Source of the DNA: Bacillota bacterium
GTDB lineage: Bacteria; Bacillota; UBA4882; UBA10575
DNA length: 55,480 nt
Reading direction: 5' to 3'
Assembly (NCBI GenBank): GCA_012727425.1
Contig: JAAYHQ010000046.1
Location: 1 to 55,480 of the forward strand
Part shown: in pieces, positions 1 to 7,884 of the stretch
How the letters are laid out: each line of letters begins with the position of its first letter
How positions within the stretch are numbered: position 1 is the stretch's first letter
Position numbers and translations under genes: made by a program
The notes under the pieces: generated by a model
What the model saw: the letters and a program-made list of their open reading frames with translations, nothing else
What the model was told of the DNA's origin: nothing
Database searches by the model: none

Positions 1-420
1 AAAAAAGTATTCATTGATATTATGGAAGAGTATAATCTCTATAATCCCGACTATGTCTATACTGGCCGGTGCATCTCATATCAGGAAGGCTACAATGTGC
101 TGCGCCAATTGCTTGAGGCGCCGCGGATCCCTACCGCTTTACTGATTGCCAATGACACAATGGCCATCGGAGCTTTGCGGGCTTTACACGAAGCGAAGAT
201 TGATGTTCCCGACCAGATCAGTATCATCGGCTTTAATGATCTTGCGACTTCTAAATTTTTGATCCCGCCGCTGACCACAATCCGGGTCCATATTAATATC
301 ATGGCGCAAACGGCAATCGAACTCCTAAAGGAAAGAATCGAAAAAGACCGGAAGATCCCTAAAAAAGTCCTGATCCCCAGCGAATTAGTGGTTAGAAAAA
401 GCTGTCAAAAACCGCGTTAA
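1..420 (+). CDS. LacI/GalR-family transcriptional regulator, C-terminal part (cut by the window edge)
   Basis: The frame is open to base 1, so this is the C-terminal ~139 residues of a longer protein; the helix-turn-helix lies outside the window. What remains is the end of the periplasmic-binding-protein-like effector domain. It shows the typical run ANDTMAIGALRAL, then VPDQISIIGFND, then PLTTIRV, and ends with LVVRKSC, as in LacI/GalR sugar repressors. Such proteins bind a sugar or sugar phosphate and leave their operator. The target cannot be deduced because the DNA-binding half and the upstream genes are missing. The gene ends in a clear intrinsic terminator. Confidence 0.88.
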   Translation, partial: KKVFIDIMEEYNLYNPDYVYTGRCISYQEGYNVLRQLLEAPRIPTALLIANDTMAIGALRALHEAKIDVPDQISIIGFNDLATSKFLIPPLTTIRVHINIMAQTAIELLKERIEKDRKIPKKVLIPSELVVRKSCQKPR

Positions 421-453
421 AACGCAAGAGCGCTCCGGAGCCCTTCCGTCAAT

Positions 454-479
454 AAAGAAGGCACAACCTTCTTTTTTTT
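454..479 (+). terminator. Intrinsic terminator of the LacI-family gene
   Basis: Stem AAAGAAGG (454-461) pairs with CCTTCTTT (467-474) around a 5-nt loop, and the stem runs into a T-tract to 479. It lies 33 nt after the stop codon. Confidence 0.8.
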
Positions 480-498
480 ATGGAATACCCGTTGCATA

Positions 499-532
499 AA
501 GATGAAGGTATACTTGTATACTTTCGCATCTT
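499..532. promoter_or_regulatory. Inverted/direct repeat just upstream of the aspartate aminotransferase promoter
   Basis: Two copies of the self-complementary hexamer GTATAC (508-513 and 516-521) are separated by TT. They are nested in an imperfect inverted repeat whose outer arms are AAGATG (499-504) and CATCTT (527-532). The element ends 2 nt before the -35 hexamer at 535, a usual place for an operator or activator site. No regulator can be named from the sequence. Confidence 0.4.
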
Positions 533-534
533 TG

Positions 535-563
535 TTGCTTTTCAATCCCGCCTTCCTTATAAT
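535..563 (+). promoter_or_regulatory. Sigma-A type promoter for the aspartate aminotransferase
   Basis: The -35 hexamer TTGCTT (535-540) and a perfect -10 TATAAT (558-563) are separated by 17 nt. The gene starts 40 nt downstream. Confidence 0.65.
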
Positions 564-602
564 TAGAATAATGATTATTCACTTTGGCAGGGGGATTTTT
601 TG

Positions 603-1934
603 ATGGTGGACTTTTTAACGTTAGATACCGATACTTTACGCCATATGCAAAAACAACTGACGCTAAAGTATGAAGAATTTAAACAGCAAAACCTGAAACT
701 CAATATGTCCCGCGGCAAACCTTGCCCCGAGCAGTTGGACCTCTCCGCCGGATTGTTGGAAGGTCTTAACCGAAACTACCTGGCTGCAGATGGAACCGAC
801 TGCCGGAATTACGGCGGCCTCGAAGGGCTGCCGGAAGCCCGTCGTCTTTTTGCCGAGTTATTGGAAGTCCAACCGGATGAGATTATTGTCCACGGCAACT
901 CCAGTTTGGCGTTGATGCACGATCTGATCGCCCGGGCCTTACTTTTCGGCGTGGATGGGCAAAACGCACCCTGGGGACAGCAACCCATTAAATTCCTTTG
1001 CCCGAGCCCGGGTTATGACCGGCATTTTGCCATCTGCGAGTTTTTTAATATAGAAATGATCACGATCCCGCTCCGGGAGGACGGACCCGATATGGATCTC
1101 GTCGAAAAGCTGGTAGCGGAGGATGAAACCATCAAGGGGATCTGGTGCGTGCCTAAACACAGCAATCCCACTGGCATCACCTACTCCGATCAGGTGGTCA
1201 CCCGCCTGGCGACAATGAAGACCAAAGCGTCCGATTTTCGGATCTTTTGGGACAACGCTTATGCCTGGCATGATCTCACCTCCGAACCGGTTCCCCTGAA
1301 AAACATTCTCACCGCTTGCAAAGAAGCCAACCATCCAGACCGGGTCTATATCTTCAGTTCAACCTCGAAGATTACGTACGCCGGAGCCGGACTGGCAATG
1401 GTTGCATCCAGCGTGCAAAATATCAACCGACTGAAAAAACAGATGGCCATTCAGACCATTGGTCCGAACAAACTAAACCAACTGGCGCACGTCCGTTTTT
1501 TCCAAAATGCGCACAATGTCCGGTTGCATATGAAAAAACACGCCGACATCATCCGGCCCAAGTTCAATCTGGTGCTTAATCTTTTACAAACCGAATTGGG
1601 CGGTAAGAAGATCGCCACCTGGAGCCGCCCCCAAGGCGGGTATTTTATCAGTTTCAACACCATGCCGGGTTGCGCCAAAAAAGTCGTGCAAATGGCGGCC
1701 GACGCCGGCGTGGAACTGACTAAAGCCGGGGCGACCTTCCCCTACGGGATCGATCCCAAAGACCAAAACATCCGCATTGCCCCCACTTATCCGTCCTTGG
1801 TCGAGCTGAAAAAGGCAATGGAACTGTTCATCATCTGCGTCCAACTGGTCAGTATCGAAAAAATTCTGTGTAGCCGGGAGCAAAAGCCGGCGGAACTGAT
1901 AACTCCCCTCGGCAACAAAGCACAAATCGTCTAA
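603..1934 (+). CDS. Aspartate aminotransferase, subgroup Ic (AspT type)
   Basis: A pyridoxal-phosphate enzyme interconverting aspartate + 2-oxoglutarate and oxaloacetate + glutamate. It resembles the unusual class Ic aminotransferases typified by the Corynebacterium AspT protein (Pfam Asp_aminotransf, once labelled MocR-like). Shared landmarks are LNMSRGKPCPEQLDLS near residue 35, DGTDCRNYGGLEG, CPSPGYDRHFAICE, VPKHSNPTG, WDNAYAWHDL, and the PLP-lysine motif SSTSKITYAGAG. The C-terminus runs about 20 residues beyond the usual end. I take ATG 603 rather than TTG 600 because the AGGGGG ribosome site (589-594) is then 8 nt away. The gene has its own promoter and terminator and sits close to aspartokinase and an asparagine synthetase, so it probably feeds the aspartate pool. 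Confidence 0.9.
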   Translation: MVDFLTLDTDTLRHMQKQLTLKYEEFKQQNLKLNMSRGKPCPEQLDLSAGLLEGLNRNYLAADGTDCRNYGGLEGLPEARRLFAELLEVQPDEIIVHGNSSLALMHDLIARALLFGVDGQNAPWGQQPIKFLCPSPGYDRHFAICEFFNIEMITIPLREDGPDMDLVEKLVAEDETIKGIWCVPKHSNPTGITYSDQVVTRLATMKTKASDFRIFWDNAYAWHDLTSEPVPLKNILTACKEANHPDRVYIFSSTSKITYAGAGLAMVASSVQNINRLKKQMAIQTIGPNKLNQLAHVRFFQNAHNVRLHMKKHADIIRPKFNLVLNLLQTELGGKKIATWSRPQGGYFISFNTMPGCAKKVVQMAADAGVELTKAGATFPYGIDPKDQNIRIAPTYPSLVELKKAMELFIICVQLVSIEKILCSREQKPAELITPLGNKAQIV

Positions 1935-1963
1935 AACCAGCTTAACCGCTGGTTATTTTTTTT
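1935..1963. terminator. Intrinsic terminator shared by two convergent genes
   Basis: AACCAGC (1935-1941) pairs with GCTGGTT (1948-1954) around a 6-nt loop and is followed by A and a T-run on the + strand. On the minus strand the hairpin is followed by TTTT, so it can serve both genes. It overlaps the last codons of the DUF445 gene. Confidence 0.8.
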
Positions 1964-3071
1964 CAACCGTGCGGCGGTAAAGCGCCCACAAAACAAAACC
2001 AACCAGCAAAAAGACTGGGCGGACCGAAGGGTAAAGGAGCGCCAACCCCACCAGGAAACCGAAAATACCACCGGAAGTCTGGATAAAAACCAGTTCCGCC
2101 GTGATATTACCGGTTAATAAGTGTTCGAGAGCGGCCGGATCCAACTTGGCCAATTGGGCGCGGATCACTTGTTCCAGATCGATCCTTCTGGCCGTATCGG
2201 CAATGACGTCGGCCACCAGCCGTTCGACCGTCTTCTCTCCGGCAATCATTTTAACCGGCAGGGTTTCCAGATAGGCGATGATCCGGGGCAGAAAATAATC
2301 CGCACTCGCCGGCAACTGCGCCAGTAAGCCCATGACTTGTTTACGCACGGCATTGCCCCAAAGCTCTTTCGTCCACCCTAGTACCTTCCCGCCAATGTTT
2401 CCGGTACTCCACTTCTGGATAAGATATTCAAGGTATGCGTCGACCTGCTCCTTGGTCCGCGGGTCTGTACTGATCCGGGTCAACAAATCCACAATGACCG
2501 CCCGTAATTCCTGCTGAAACTCGGGTTCCCGGATCACGCCGTCCACCGCCCGGGCCACCATTGTGGTAAAATTGTTCAGAACACCATGCTCATAAAGGTA
2601 ATTCCGGATAATCTCCGGCGAAATCACCGCCGTTTGGATCCCCGCCACCAAGTTATTAATCAGGTCTTCCCGCCGGGCATGGATCAAGCCCCACCAAACC
2701 GCGTTCTTGCGCTGGGGATGAAAAAGCATCTTAATCGCCAGCCAATTGGTCCAATAACCCACCGCCGCCGGTCCGAAGACCGCTACCAGCGGCCGGCTGT
2801 AAGTTTGGACTTGCGCCCGGACCGCCGAGGGCAGAAAAGGGGCGGATACATATTCGAAAACAAGCCAACAACATAAAATAATCCCGGACCAAAACAGGGG
2901 GTAGTTCAGGAGATTTAAAACCAGGGCAATCCGAATGGAGAGTGGGCGTTTCTCCTCCTGCCCTGCTGGCGGGTTTTGCACCGTGCTGTCCGCCGGCAGA
3001 TGGCGCCGGAGATCGGCTTTAAGTTTACCCAGCCATTTATTGAGAAATGATTTTCCGGTGAAAAAAGTCAT
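1953..3071 (-). CDS. DUF445 family membrane protein (YheB-like)
   Basis: A 372-residue protein of the DUF445 family. After a basic, soluble N-terminus there are two hydrophobic segments (about residues 45-75 and 85-115). The family core follows, recognisable from NWLAIKMLFHP and a helical stretch with regular VVDLL/IIAYLETLP repeats. A pair of hydrophobic helices closes the protein (about 330-370). This hairpin-at-both-ends topology is typical of the family. Its role is not established; the Bacillus homologue YheB has no defined function. Stand-alone here, convergent with the aminotransferase and divergent from aspartokinase. The AAGGAG ribosome site lies about 11 nt before the ATG. Confidence 0.85.
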   Translation of the reverse strand: MTFFTGKSFLNKWLGKLKADLRRHLPADSTVQNPPAGQEEKRPLSIRIALVLNLLNYPLFWSGIILCCWLVFEYVSAPFLPSAVRAQVQTYSRPLVAVFGPAAVGYWTNWLAIKMLFHPQRKNAVWWGLIHARREDLINNLVAGIQTAVISPEIIRNYLYEHGVLNNFTTMVARAVDGVIREPEFQQELRAVIVDLLTRISTDPRTKEQVDAYLEYLIQKWSTGNIGGKVLGWTKELWGNAVRKQVMGLLAQLPASADYFLPRIIAYLETLPVKMIAGEKTVERLVADVIADTARRIDLEQVIRAQLAKLDPAALEHLLTGNITAELVFIQTSGGIFGFLVGLALLYPSVRPVFLLVGFVLWALYRRTVEKK

Positions 3072-3135
3072 GATGCCGTAGTCTCCTTATGGTTAAACGA
3101 TTTGAACCGAAAGTATTAAATATTAGTAAAGAAGA

Positions 3136-3157
3136 AGGCGTTAACTTTTTTACGCCT
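3136..3157. promoter_or_regulatory. Inverted repeat in the aspartokinase upstream region
   Basis: AGGCGT (3136-3141) pairs with ACGCCT (3152-3157), extending inward by AA/TT past one mismatch, 56 nt before the aspartokinase start. It could be a small attenuator-like hairpin or an operator. I see no lysine riboswitch, which would need far more structure. Confidence 0.3.
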
Positions 3158-3212
3158 AATATCTTTTAAAGTTAATATTCGACCGGGTCGGAATTTGTAA
3201 AGGAGGAAACAG

Positions 3213-4550
3213 ATGGGTATCAAGGTTGCAAAGTTTGGTGGTTCATCCCTGGCCGACGCCGCCCAGTTCCGAAAGGTACGGGCTATCATCGAGGCGGATC
3301 CCACGCGTCGGTACATTATTCCTTCCGCCCCCGGCAAAAGAGACAAGGATGATTATAAAATCACCGACCTGCTTTATAAATGTCATGCGCTCGCCCAAGA
3401 ACAGCGTTGTTTCTCTGCTGTTTTCAACCTCATCAAAGAACGGTATCTCACCATCTGTCGCGAGCTGGGCCTGTCCCTTGATCTCGGTCCCGAGTTGGCC
3501 GAGATTGAGGCCCGGATCAAAGCGGGCGCGTCCGCCGATTATACGGCCAGTCGCGGCGAATATCTGAACGGCCAAATCCTTGCCGCGTACTTAGGGTTCG
3601 TCTTCGTAGATGCGGCCAAGGTGATCTGCTTTGACGCGGAAGGACGTTTTGATGCGGAAAAAACCCACGCCATACTTAGCCAGGAGCTCAGCCGGTATCC
3701 ACAAGCGGTCATCCCCGGCTTTTATGGGTCAACCCCCGACGGGCAGATCCGCACGTTCACCCGGGGAGGCTCGGACATTACCGGTGCGATCGTTGCCCGC
3801 GGAGTTAACGCCTCGCTCTACGAGAACTGGACCGATGTCTCCGGGTTTCTGATGGCGGATCCGCGGGTCGTAAAACAACCGAAGCCAATCCGGGAGATCA
3901 CCTACCGGGAACTGCGGGAATTAGCTTATATGGGGGCGTCGGTCCTGCACGAAGAAGCGATCTTCCCGGTCCGTGAGGCCAAGATTCCAATCCACATCAA
4001 AAACACCAACGACCCGGACGCGCCCGGCACCTTAATTGTCAGTGACAACGGAAATTTACGCACCCCCGGATCGATCACGGGCATCGCCGGGTTAAAAGGA
4101 TTCACGATCATCGCCATTGAGAAAACGTTGATGCATTCGGAATTGGGCTTTGGCCGGAAACTATTGTCGGTCATTGAAGACCATGGGATCTCCTTTGAAC
4201 ACATGCCTTCCGGGATCGACACGATTTCCCTGGTGATCGCCGACTCCCAACTCAATAATAAGTTGGATCAGGTGCTGACCGATATTGAGCGCGTCTGCCA
4301 ACCCGACTCCATTGAGGTGTTCCACGATATTGCCCTGATTGCCACGGTCGGTTTGGGCATGGCATACACGCCGGGAATTGCGGCCAAACTCTTTACCGCC
4401 CTCGCCCAGGGCGGGATCAACGTGCGCATGATTGATCAAGGTTCCAGCGAGATCAATATCATTGTCGGCGTTGAAAACAAAGATTTCGAAGAAGCAATGC
4501 GCCGGATCTACTATGCGTTCGTTCCCCCGGAAACCGAACCCGTTTGTTAG
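3213..4550 (+). CDS. Aspartate kinase
   Basis: Phosphorylates aspartate to 4-aspartyl phosphate, the first step towards lysine, threonine, methionine and, in spore formers, dipicolinate. The kinase domain opens with the phosphate-binding VAKFGGSSLA (residues 4-13). It contains RGEYLNGQILA, the TRGGSDITGAI motif near residue 190, and NWTDVSGFLMADPR. Two ACT domains fill the C-terminus (about 300-445), the usual site of feedback inhibition. At 445 residues it is of the long YclM/ThrA-like kind with an insert near residues 45-110, rather than the short LysC type. The ATG is preceded by AAAGGAGG at the right distance. No homoserine dehydrogenase is fused or adjacent. Confidence 0.93.
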   Translation: MGIKVAKFGGSSLADAAQFRKVRAIIEADPTRRYIIPSAPGKRDKDDYKITDLLYKCHALAQEQRCFSAVFNLIKERYLTICRELGLSLDLGPELAEIEARIKAGASADYTASRGEYLNGQILAAYLGFVFVDAAKVICFDAEGRFDAEKTHAILSQELSRYPQAVIPGFYGSTPDGQIRTFTRGGSDITGAIVARGVNASLYENWTDVSGFLMADPRVVKQPKPIREITYRELRELAYMGASVLHEEAIFPVREAKIPIHIKNTNDPDAPGTLIVSDNGNLRTPGSITGIAGLKGFTIIAIEKTLMHSELGFGRKLLSVIEDHGISFEHMPSGIDTISLVIADSQLNNKLDQVLTDIERVCQPDSIEVFHDIALIATVGLGMAYTPGIAAKLFTALAQGGINVRMIDQGSSEINIIVGVENKDFEEAMRRIYYAFVPPETEPVC

Positions 4551-4561
4551 GTCAGAAAAAG

Positions 4562-4648
4562 AAACCCCCTTCCGGTTCGCCGTCTGATGATCGCAACGGT
4601 CATCCCGAAAGAGAGCATCAGACCTCAAAAAAACCAAGGGGGTTTTTT
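4562..4648. terminator. Two-tier terminator hairpin between convergent aspartokinase and asparagine synthetase genes
   Basis: Outer stem AAACCCCCTT (4562-4571) pairs with AAGGGGGTTT (4636-4645) and runs into a T-tract (4643-4648). Inside it, TCTGATG (4583-4589) pairs with CATCAGA (4616-4622). The A-run on the left flank gives a T-run on the minus strand, so it can stop transcription from both sides. Confidence 0.75.
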
Positions 4649-6059
4649 AGTGGCTTTTTGCGGTGGACAGCGGCGCACCGGGTGCACTTGGCGTCCGCCC
4701 CACAAAAGACAAGTCCGTAAGCGAGCCAAAGTGTTCTTTAAAAATACGGTAATAAAACAGCTCTTCTTTGGTTTTGAGGTAAGAACCGTCCGGTAAACGG
4801 CGTTCGTTGCGGAAATCGGCATCGCTGATTTGGGCTTCGGCATAGGCCGCGATCTGATCCTCCACCCCAGCCCCCTCCCAGAACTTAACTTTAGGCCGCC
4901 AAAGAACAGCTTCCGGGAGTAAATCCGCCACCGCTTTGCGGAGAATCCATTTCTCCACCGGTTCTTCATCGGCTTTTTGGTACAGTTTGTACTCGACCGG
5001 AATCCGCACCGCTAGTTTAACCACCGGTGGCGCCAGGAACCCGACATAAGCGTCGGTTCCGTAGGCGGCCGCGGAACGGTCAACCCGCTGCAAAGCCGTA
5101 TTATGCAGGCGGTTAATACTGTTAATTAACTCGCCGTTAAGAGTTTCCGGCTCCAACTTTTTGTAGTAGTCATAACCGGCAAACAGCTCGTCCCCGCCTT
5201 CTCCGGAAAAAGCGGCCGGTACATAATCGGAGACCACTTTGGATACTAAATAATGGGTCACTGCCGAACGAATGAGCAGCGCATCAAAGGACTCCAAATG
5301 GTAAATGACCTCCGGTAAAACCCGCCATAGATCCTCCACCGTATAGACCGCCTCGTGGTGGATGGAGCCGATATAATCCGCAACTTCCCGGGCGTACTCC
5401 AAATCGGAAGCCCCTTCCAGCCCGCACGCAAAGGTGTGTAACCGGTCCACCCGCTGGCGGGCTAACGCCGCCAAAGTACTGGAATCAAGACCGCCCGAAA
5501 GGAGCGAGCCAACCTCCGTTTGGTCTTTTATATAATCAGCCACCGCTTGTTCCAATGCCTCCCGCAAGCGGCGCACTGCTTCTTCCTCCGGCAACGGCCA
5601 GGTGTCAACCGCCTTTAAACAAAAAAACCGTTGGAAACCCTCGCCAGAGATATATTTATAGCCGGGGGGAAATTCCCGTACCTTCGAGACGATCCCCACC
5701 AGCGCTTTTACTTCTGAAGCAAAGACTAAAGTGCCGTCGACCTCACCGTAATAGAGCGGTGAAATCCCGAGCCCGTCCCGGACCAGCATCACTTTTCCGT
5801 CCTGCACGGCGGCTAACGCTAAAGGCGTATCGGTCTCCACCCGGTCCAGATTGCGGGAGAAACGTCCATCCCAGACCGCGCTGCACCGGGGTTTGTTCAT
5901 GTAAGGAGGCCGCCCCCCCTTACGGTAGACCACCCCCAGGACGGCCCCGTTTTTCGCAATCACTTTTTGGCCGCCCGGTCCACGGTGGCGAATCTTCGCC
6001 AGCATCTTTTCCACCAGTTCACATTCGCCTGTCCGGCAAACACCAACAATCCCCGACAT
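4647..6059 (-). CDS. Asparagine synthetase B-like protein lacking the glutaminase cysteine
   Basis: Resembles AsnB, which makes asparagine from aspartate and ATP using glutamine nitrogen. The C-terminal synthetase domain is intact, with the ATP-pyrophosphatase loop SGGLDSS (residues 188-194) and SGEGGDELFAGYDYY. The N-terminal class II amidotransferase domain is degenerate: the start reads MSGIVGV, so the catalytic Cys2 is Ser (codon TCG), and the domain is short (about 150 residues). RHRGPGG and VRDGLGISPLYY remain. The start is firm, with AAGGAGGAG 4 nt before ATG. The likely reaction is ammonia-dependent asparagine synthesis; a partner glutaminase or another acceptor is possible. The neighbouring aspartate genes fit asparagine synthesis. 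The leader carries a TRAP-like triplet array. It lies 107 nt downstream of murD and may share its transcript. Confidence 0.87.
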   Translation of the reverse strand: MSGIVGVCRTGECELVEKMLAKIRHRGPGGQKVIAKNGAVLGVVYRKGGRPPYMNKPRCSAVWDGRFSRNLDRVETDTPLALAAVQDGKVMLVRDGLGISPLYYGEVDGTLVFASEVKALVGIVSKVREFPPGYKYISGEGFQRFFCLKAVDTWPLPEEEAVRRLREALEQAVADYIKDQTEVGSLLSGGLDSSTLAALARQRVDRLHTFACGLEGASDLEYAREVADYIGSIHHEAVYTVEDLWRVLPEVIYHLESFDALLIRSAVTHYLVSKVVSDYVPAAFSGEGGDELFAGYDYYKKLEPETLNGELINSINRLHNTALQRVDRSAAAYGTDAYVGFLAPPVVKLAVRIPVEYKLYQKADEEPVEKWILRKAVADLLPEAVLWRPKVKFWEGAGVEDQIAAYAEAQISDADFRNERRLPDGSYLKTKEELFYYRIFKEHFGSLTDLSFVGRTPSAPGAPLSTAKSH

Positions 6060-6076
6060 TTTCTCCTCCTTAAAAC

Positions 6077-6119
6077 CTGCTCTCCTCGGCTTATTCTTCG
6101 GCTCTCCTCAGCTCCTCTC
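6077..6119 (-). promoter_or_regulatory. Candidate TRAP (MtrB) binding site in the asparagine synthetase leader
   Basis: Read on the minus strand, eight triplets GAG, GAG, GAG, GAG, AAG, AAG, GAG, GAG occur at 6119, 6114, 6109, 6104, 6098, 6092, 6087 and 6082, with spacers of 2, 2, 2, 3, 3, 2 and 2 nt. A CAG follows directly. TRAP is known to bind about 9-11 (G/U)AG repeats spaced by 2-3 nt; AAG is a weaker triplet. The array ends 7 nt before the AAGGAGGAG ribosome site. A purine-rich leader arising by chance is the alternative. Confidence 0.35.
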
Positions 6120-6166
6120 TTTACCTTTCCGCATCGGCTTATGGTTTCCTCTTTAAATTTTTATTT

Positions 6167-7609
6167 CTAAATCGCATCTTTGCGCTTGGCCGCTAAGGCC
6201 AGTACTTCTTGTTTAAAAAGATCGCCCCGCTCCTTATAGTTTTTGAACAAATCAAAACTGGCACAAGCGGGCGAGAGCAAAACCACGTCGCCGGGCCGGG
6301 CAATTTCCTGCGTAACCGCCAGCACCGTAGCCATATTGGTACCTCCCTCCACCAGGAGGGGGACTTTTCCTTTTTCCGCTCCCAGCCCGATGATGAGCTC
6401 TTTTAGAACCGGCCCCATCTTCCCGATTAACACAACGGCCTTGACCGAGCTGGCAATAATCTCTTCGACCAAAGGCCGATAGTCGACCCCCTTATCAACA
6501 CCCCCGGCGATCAGCACTATCGGTTCTTGAAAAGCGCGCAAGGCCACGATTGTCGGTTCCGGTGCCGTCGCAAAGGAATCATCAAAGTATTGGACCCCAT
6601 CCACCGTCGCCACGTATTCCAGCCGGTGTTCCAATCCCTTATAAGTACTGATCGCCCCAACGATGCTCTCCCGGTCGGCGCCGGCCTGCGCGGCCGCCAA
6701 AGCAGCAGCGGCAATATTTAATAGGTTGTGTTCACCTCGGAGTTTAATCCGGTCGCTCCCGATCAATTCTTCCGGCTCCCCGGTCAGGTTCCAAAAAAGC
6801 TTATATTGGCCGCTGGCCGTCGGCTCATACCAGGCCCCGGGCGACAAGGCACTGCTGCCGTAAAGCAGCAGGGTTCCGGGGACCAACTCCCGCAGGGTCC
6901 GGCAGGTCGGATCCTCATTATTCAGAATCGTGACCCCGGAAGGATCCTGATGCCGGAAGAGATTGGTCTTAGCCTGGACATATGCTTCCCGGGATCGGTG
7001 ATAGTTGGGATTGTCAGGATCCGCTGCTGTTAAGTGATCTTCGGTAATATTTGTGACTACCGCAACCGGTACACTCTCGACCATATCCTCCAACTGAAAA
7101 CTGGAGAGCTCCAAAACGACCACATCATCCGCGGAAAGTTGCGGGAAAAAGGAAAAGGGCGCAATCCCGATATTACCCCCCAAATAGGTTTGGCCCCCCC
7201 GCCGGTGCTGACTGGCCACCAACATCCGGTGAATCAGCGCCGCCGTAGTGCCTTTTCCTTTGGTCCCGGTTACCCCAATAATCGGACAGGGACACAACGC
7301 AACAAAAAGCCGCATCGCGCTGGTAATCTCGACACCATGCTGTTTGGCGGCGATCAACTCCGGTTGGAATAGAGGTAAACCGGGCGAACGAAACAGGACC
7401 TGAAAATCATCCAGTCCTTCCAGATAAGACGGGCCAAGCCGGAAATCCACCCCAAAATTACGTAAGGCTGTATAACGTTCACCCAGTTGCCGCGGAGTGC
7501 GCCGGTCACACACCGTCACCTGCGCACCCTTTTGCAATAAAAAATTCGTTAAGGCCAGGTTTTCAATGCCGAGGCCCAATACCGCCACTTTTTTTTTCAA
7601 CTCCACCAT
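6167..7609 (-). CDS. murD: UDP-N-acetylmuramoyl-L-alanine:D-glutamate ligase
   Basis: Cytoplasmic Mur ligase that adds D-glutamate to UDP-MurNAc-L-Ala in peptidoglycan precursor synthesis. The N-terminal Rossmann-like domain starts VAVLGLGIENLALTNFL. The ATP loop is GVTGTKGKGTT, the central domain carries NITEDHLTA, and the C-terminal domain includes the HRLEYV and DDSFATAPE motifs of MurD. I place the start at ATG 7609, which has GGAGGAGAG just upstream, rather than at the TTG eight codons earlier. The gene stands outside a division and cell wall cluster; no other mur or fts gene is in the window. Confidence 0.95.
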   Translation of the reverse strand: MVELKKKVAVLGLGIENLALTNFLLQKGAQVTVCDRRTPRQLGERYTALRNFGVDFRLGPSYLEGLDDFQVLFRSPGLPLFQPELIAAKQHGVEITSAMRLFVALCPCPIIGVTGTKGKGTTAALIHRMLVASQHRRGGQTYLGGNIGIAPFSFFPQLSADDVVVLELSSFQLEDMVESVPVAVVTNITEDHLTAADPDNPNYHRSREAYVQAKTNLFRHQDPSGVTILNNEDPTCRTLRELVPGTLLLYGSSALSPGAWYEPTASGQYKLFWNLTGEPEELIGSDRIKLRGEHNLLNIAAAALAAAQAGADRESIVGAISTYKGLEHRLEYVATVDGVQYFDDSFATAPEPTIVALRAFQEPIVLIAGGVDKGVDYRPLVEEIIASSVKAVVLIGKMGPVLKELIIGLGAEKGKVPLLVEGGTNMATVLAVTQEIARPGDVVLLSPACASFDLFKNYKERGDLFKQEVLALAAKRKDAI

Positions 7610-7687
7610 TATCCTCTCCTCCACTGCCAACAAAACACCGGAATTCCCTTCGTGACCCGGACGTCATCGCAGAAACAACCACCTATT

Positions 7688-7717
7688 ATCTTATTACATC
7701 TAAACTAATTTTGACAA
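7688..7717 (-). promoter_or_regulatory. murD: Possible sigma-A promoter for murD
   Basis: On the minus strand, TTGTCA (7717-7712) and TAAGAT (7693-7688) are 18 nt apart, about 80 nt ahead of the murD start. The -10 is only 4/6 to consensus. Confidence 0.35.
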
Positions 7718-7749
7718 GGGAAACGGCAACGCTCTCTGCTTTCACCCTA

Positions 7750-7884
7750 TTAGTTTTCGGTCTTTTCTTCCTTCTCCTTCTGCGCCGTTTGCCACCACAA
7801 ACGGACCAGCCAAACAAGGATTGCCACCAGGGTCACTTTATGCAGATACCAGAAAAAAAGATCGCAATAATAGAGCAATCTCAT
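7750..7884 (-). CDS. Small membrane protein, 44 residues, unknown
   Basis: A short frame beginning MRLLYYCDLFFWY, with one hydrophobic helix (about residues 10-30) ended by Arg and Trp, and a charged tail KEKEEKTEN. A G-run followed by GCAGG precedes the ATG, and a perfect TATAAT lies on the same strand at 7923-7918, though with a poor -35. I recognise no family. The positive-inside pattern and the helix make it more protein-like than the overlapping frame on the other strand. The rest of the 7634-8101 gap holds only promoter elements. Confidence 0.4.
   Translation of the reverse strand: MRLLYYCDLFFWYLHKVTLVAILVWLVRLWWQTAQKEKEEKTEN

Noticed and set aside
939-1925. Several 75-131 codon frames opposite or within the aspartate aminotransferase
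   Set aside because: Shadows of a strongly supported gene with no ribosome sites of their own.
5555-6073. A 172-codon + strand frame opposite the asparagine synthetase
   Set aside because: It is the antisense of a well-supported gene, with a Pro/Arg/Ser-rich composition typical of a shadow frame.
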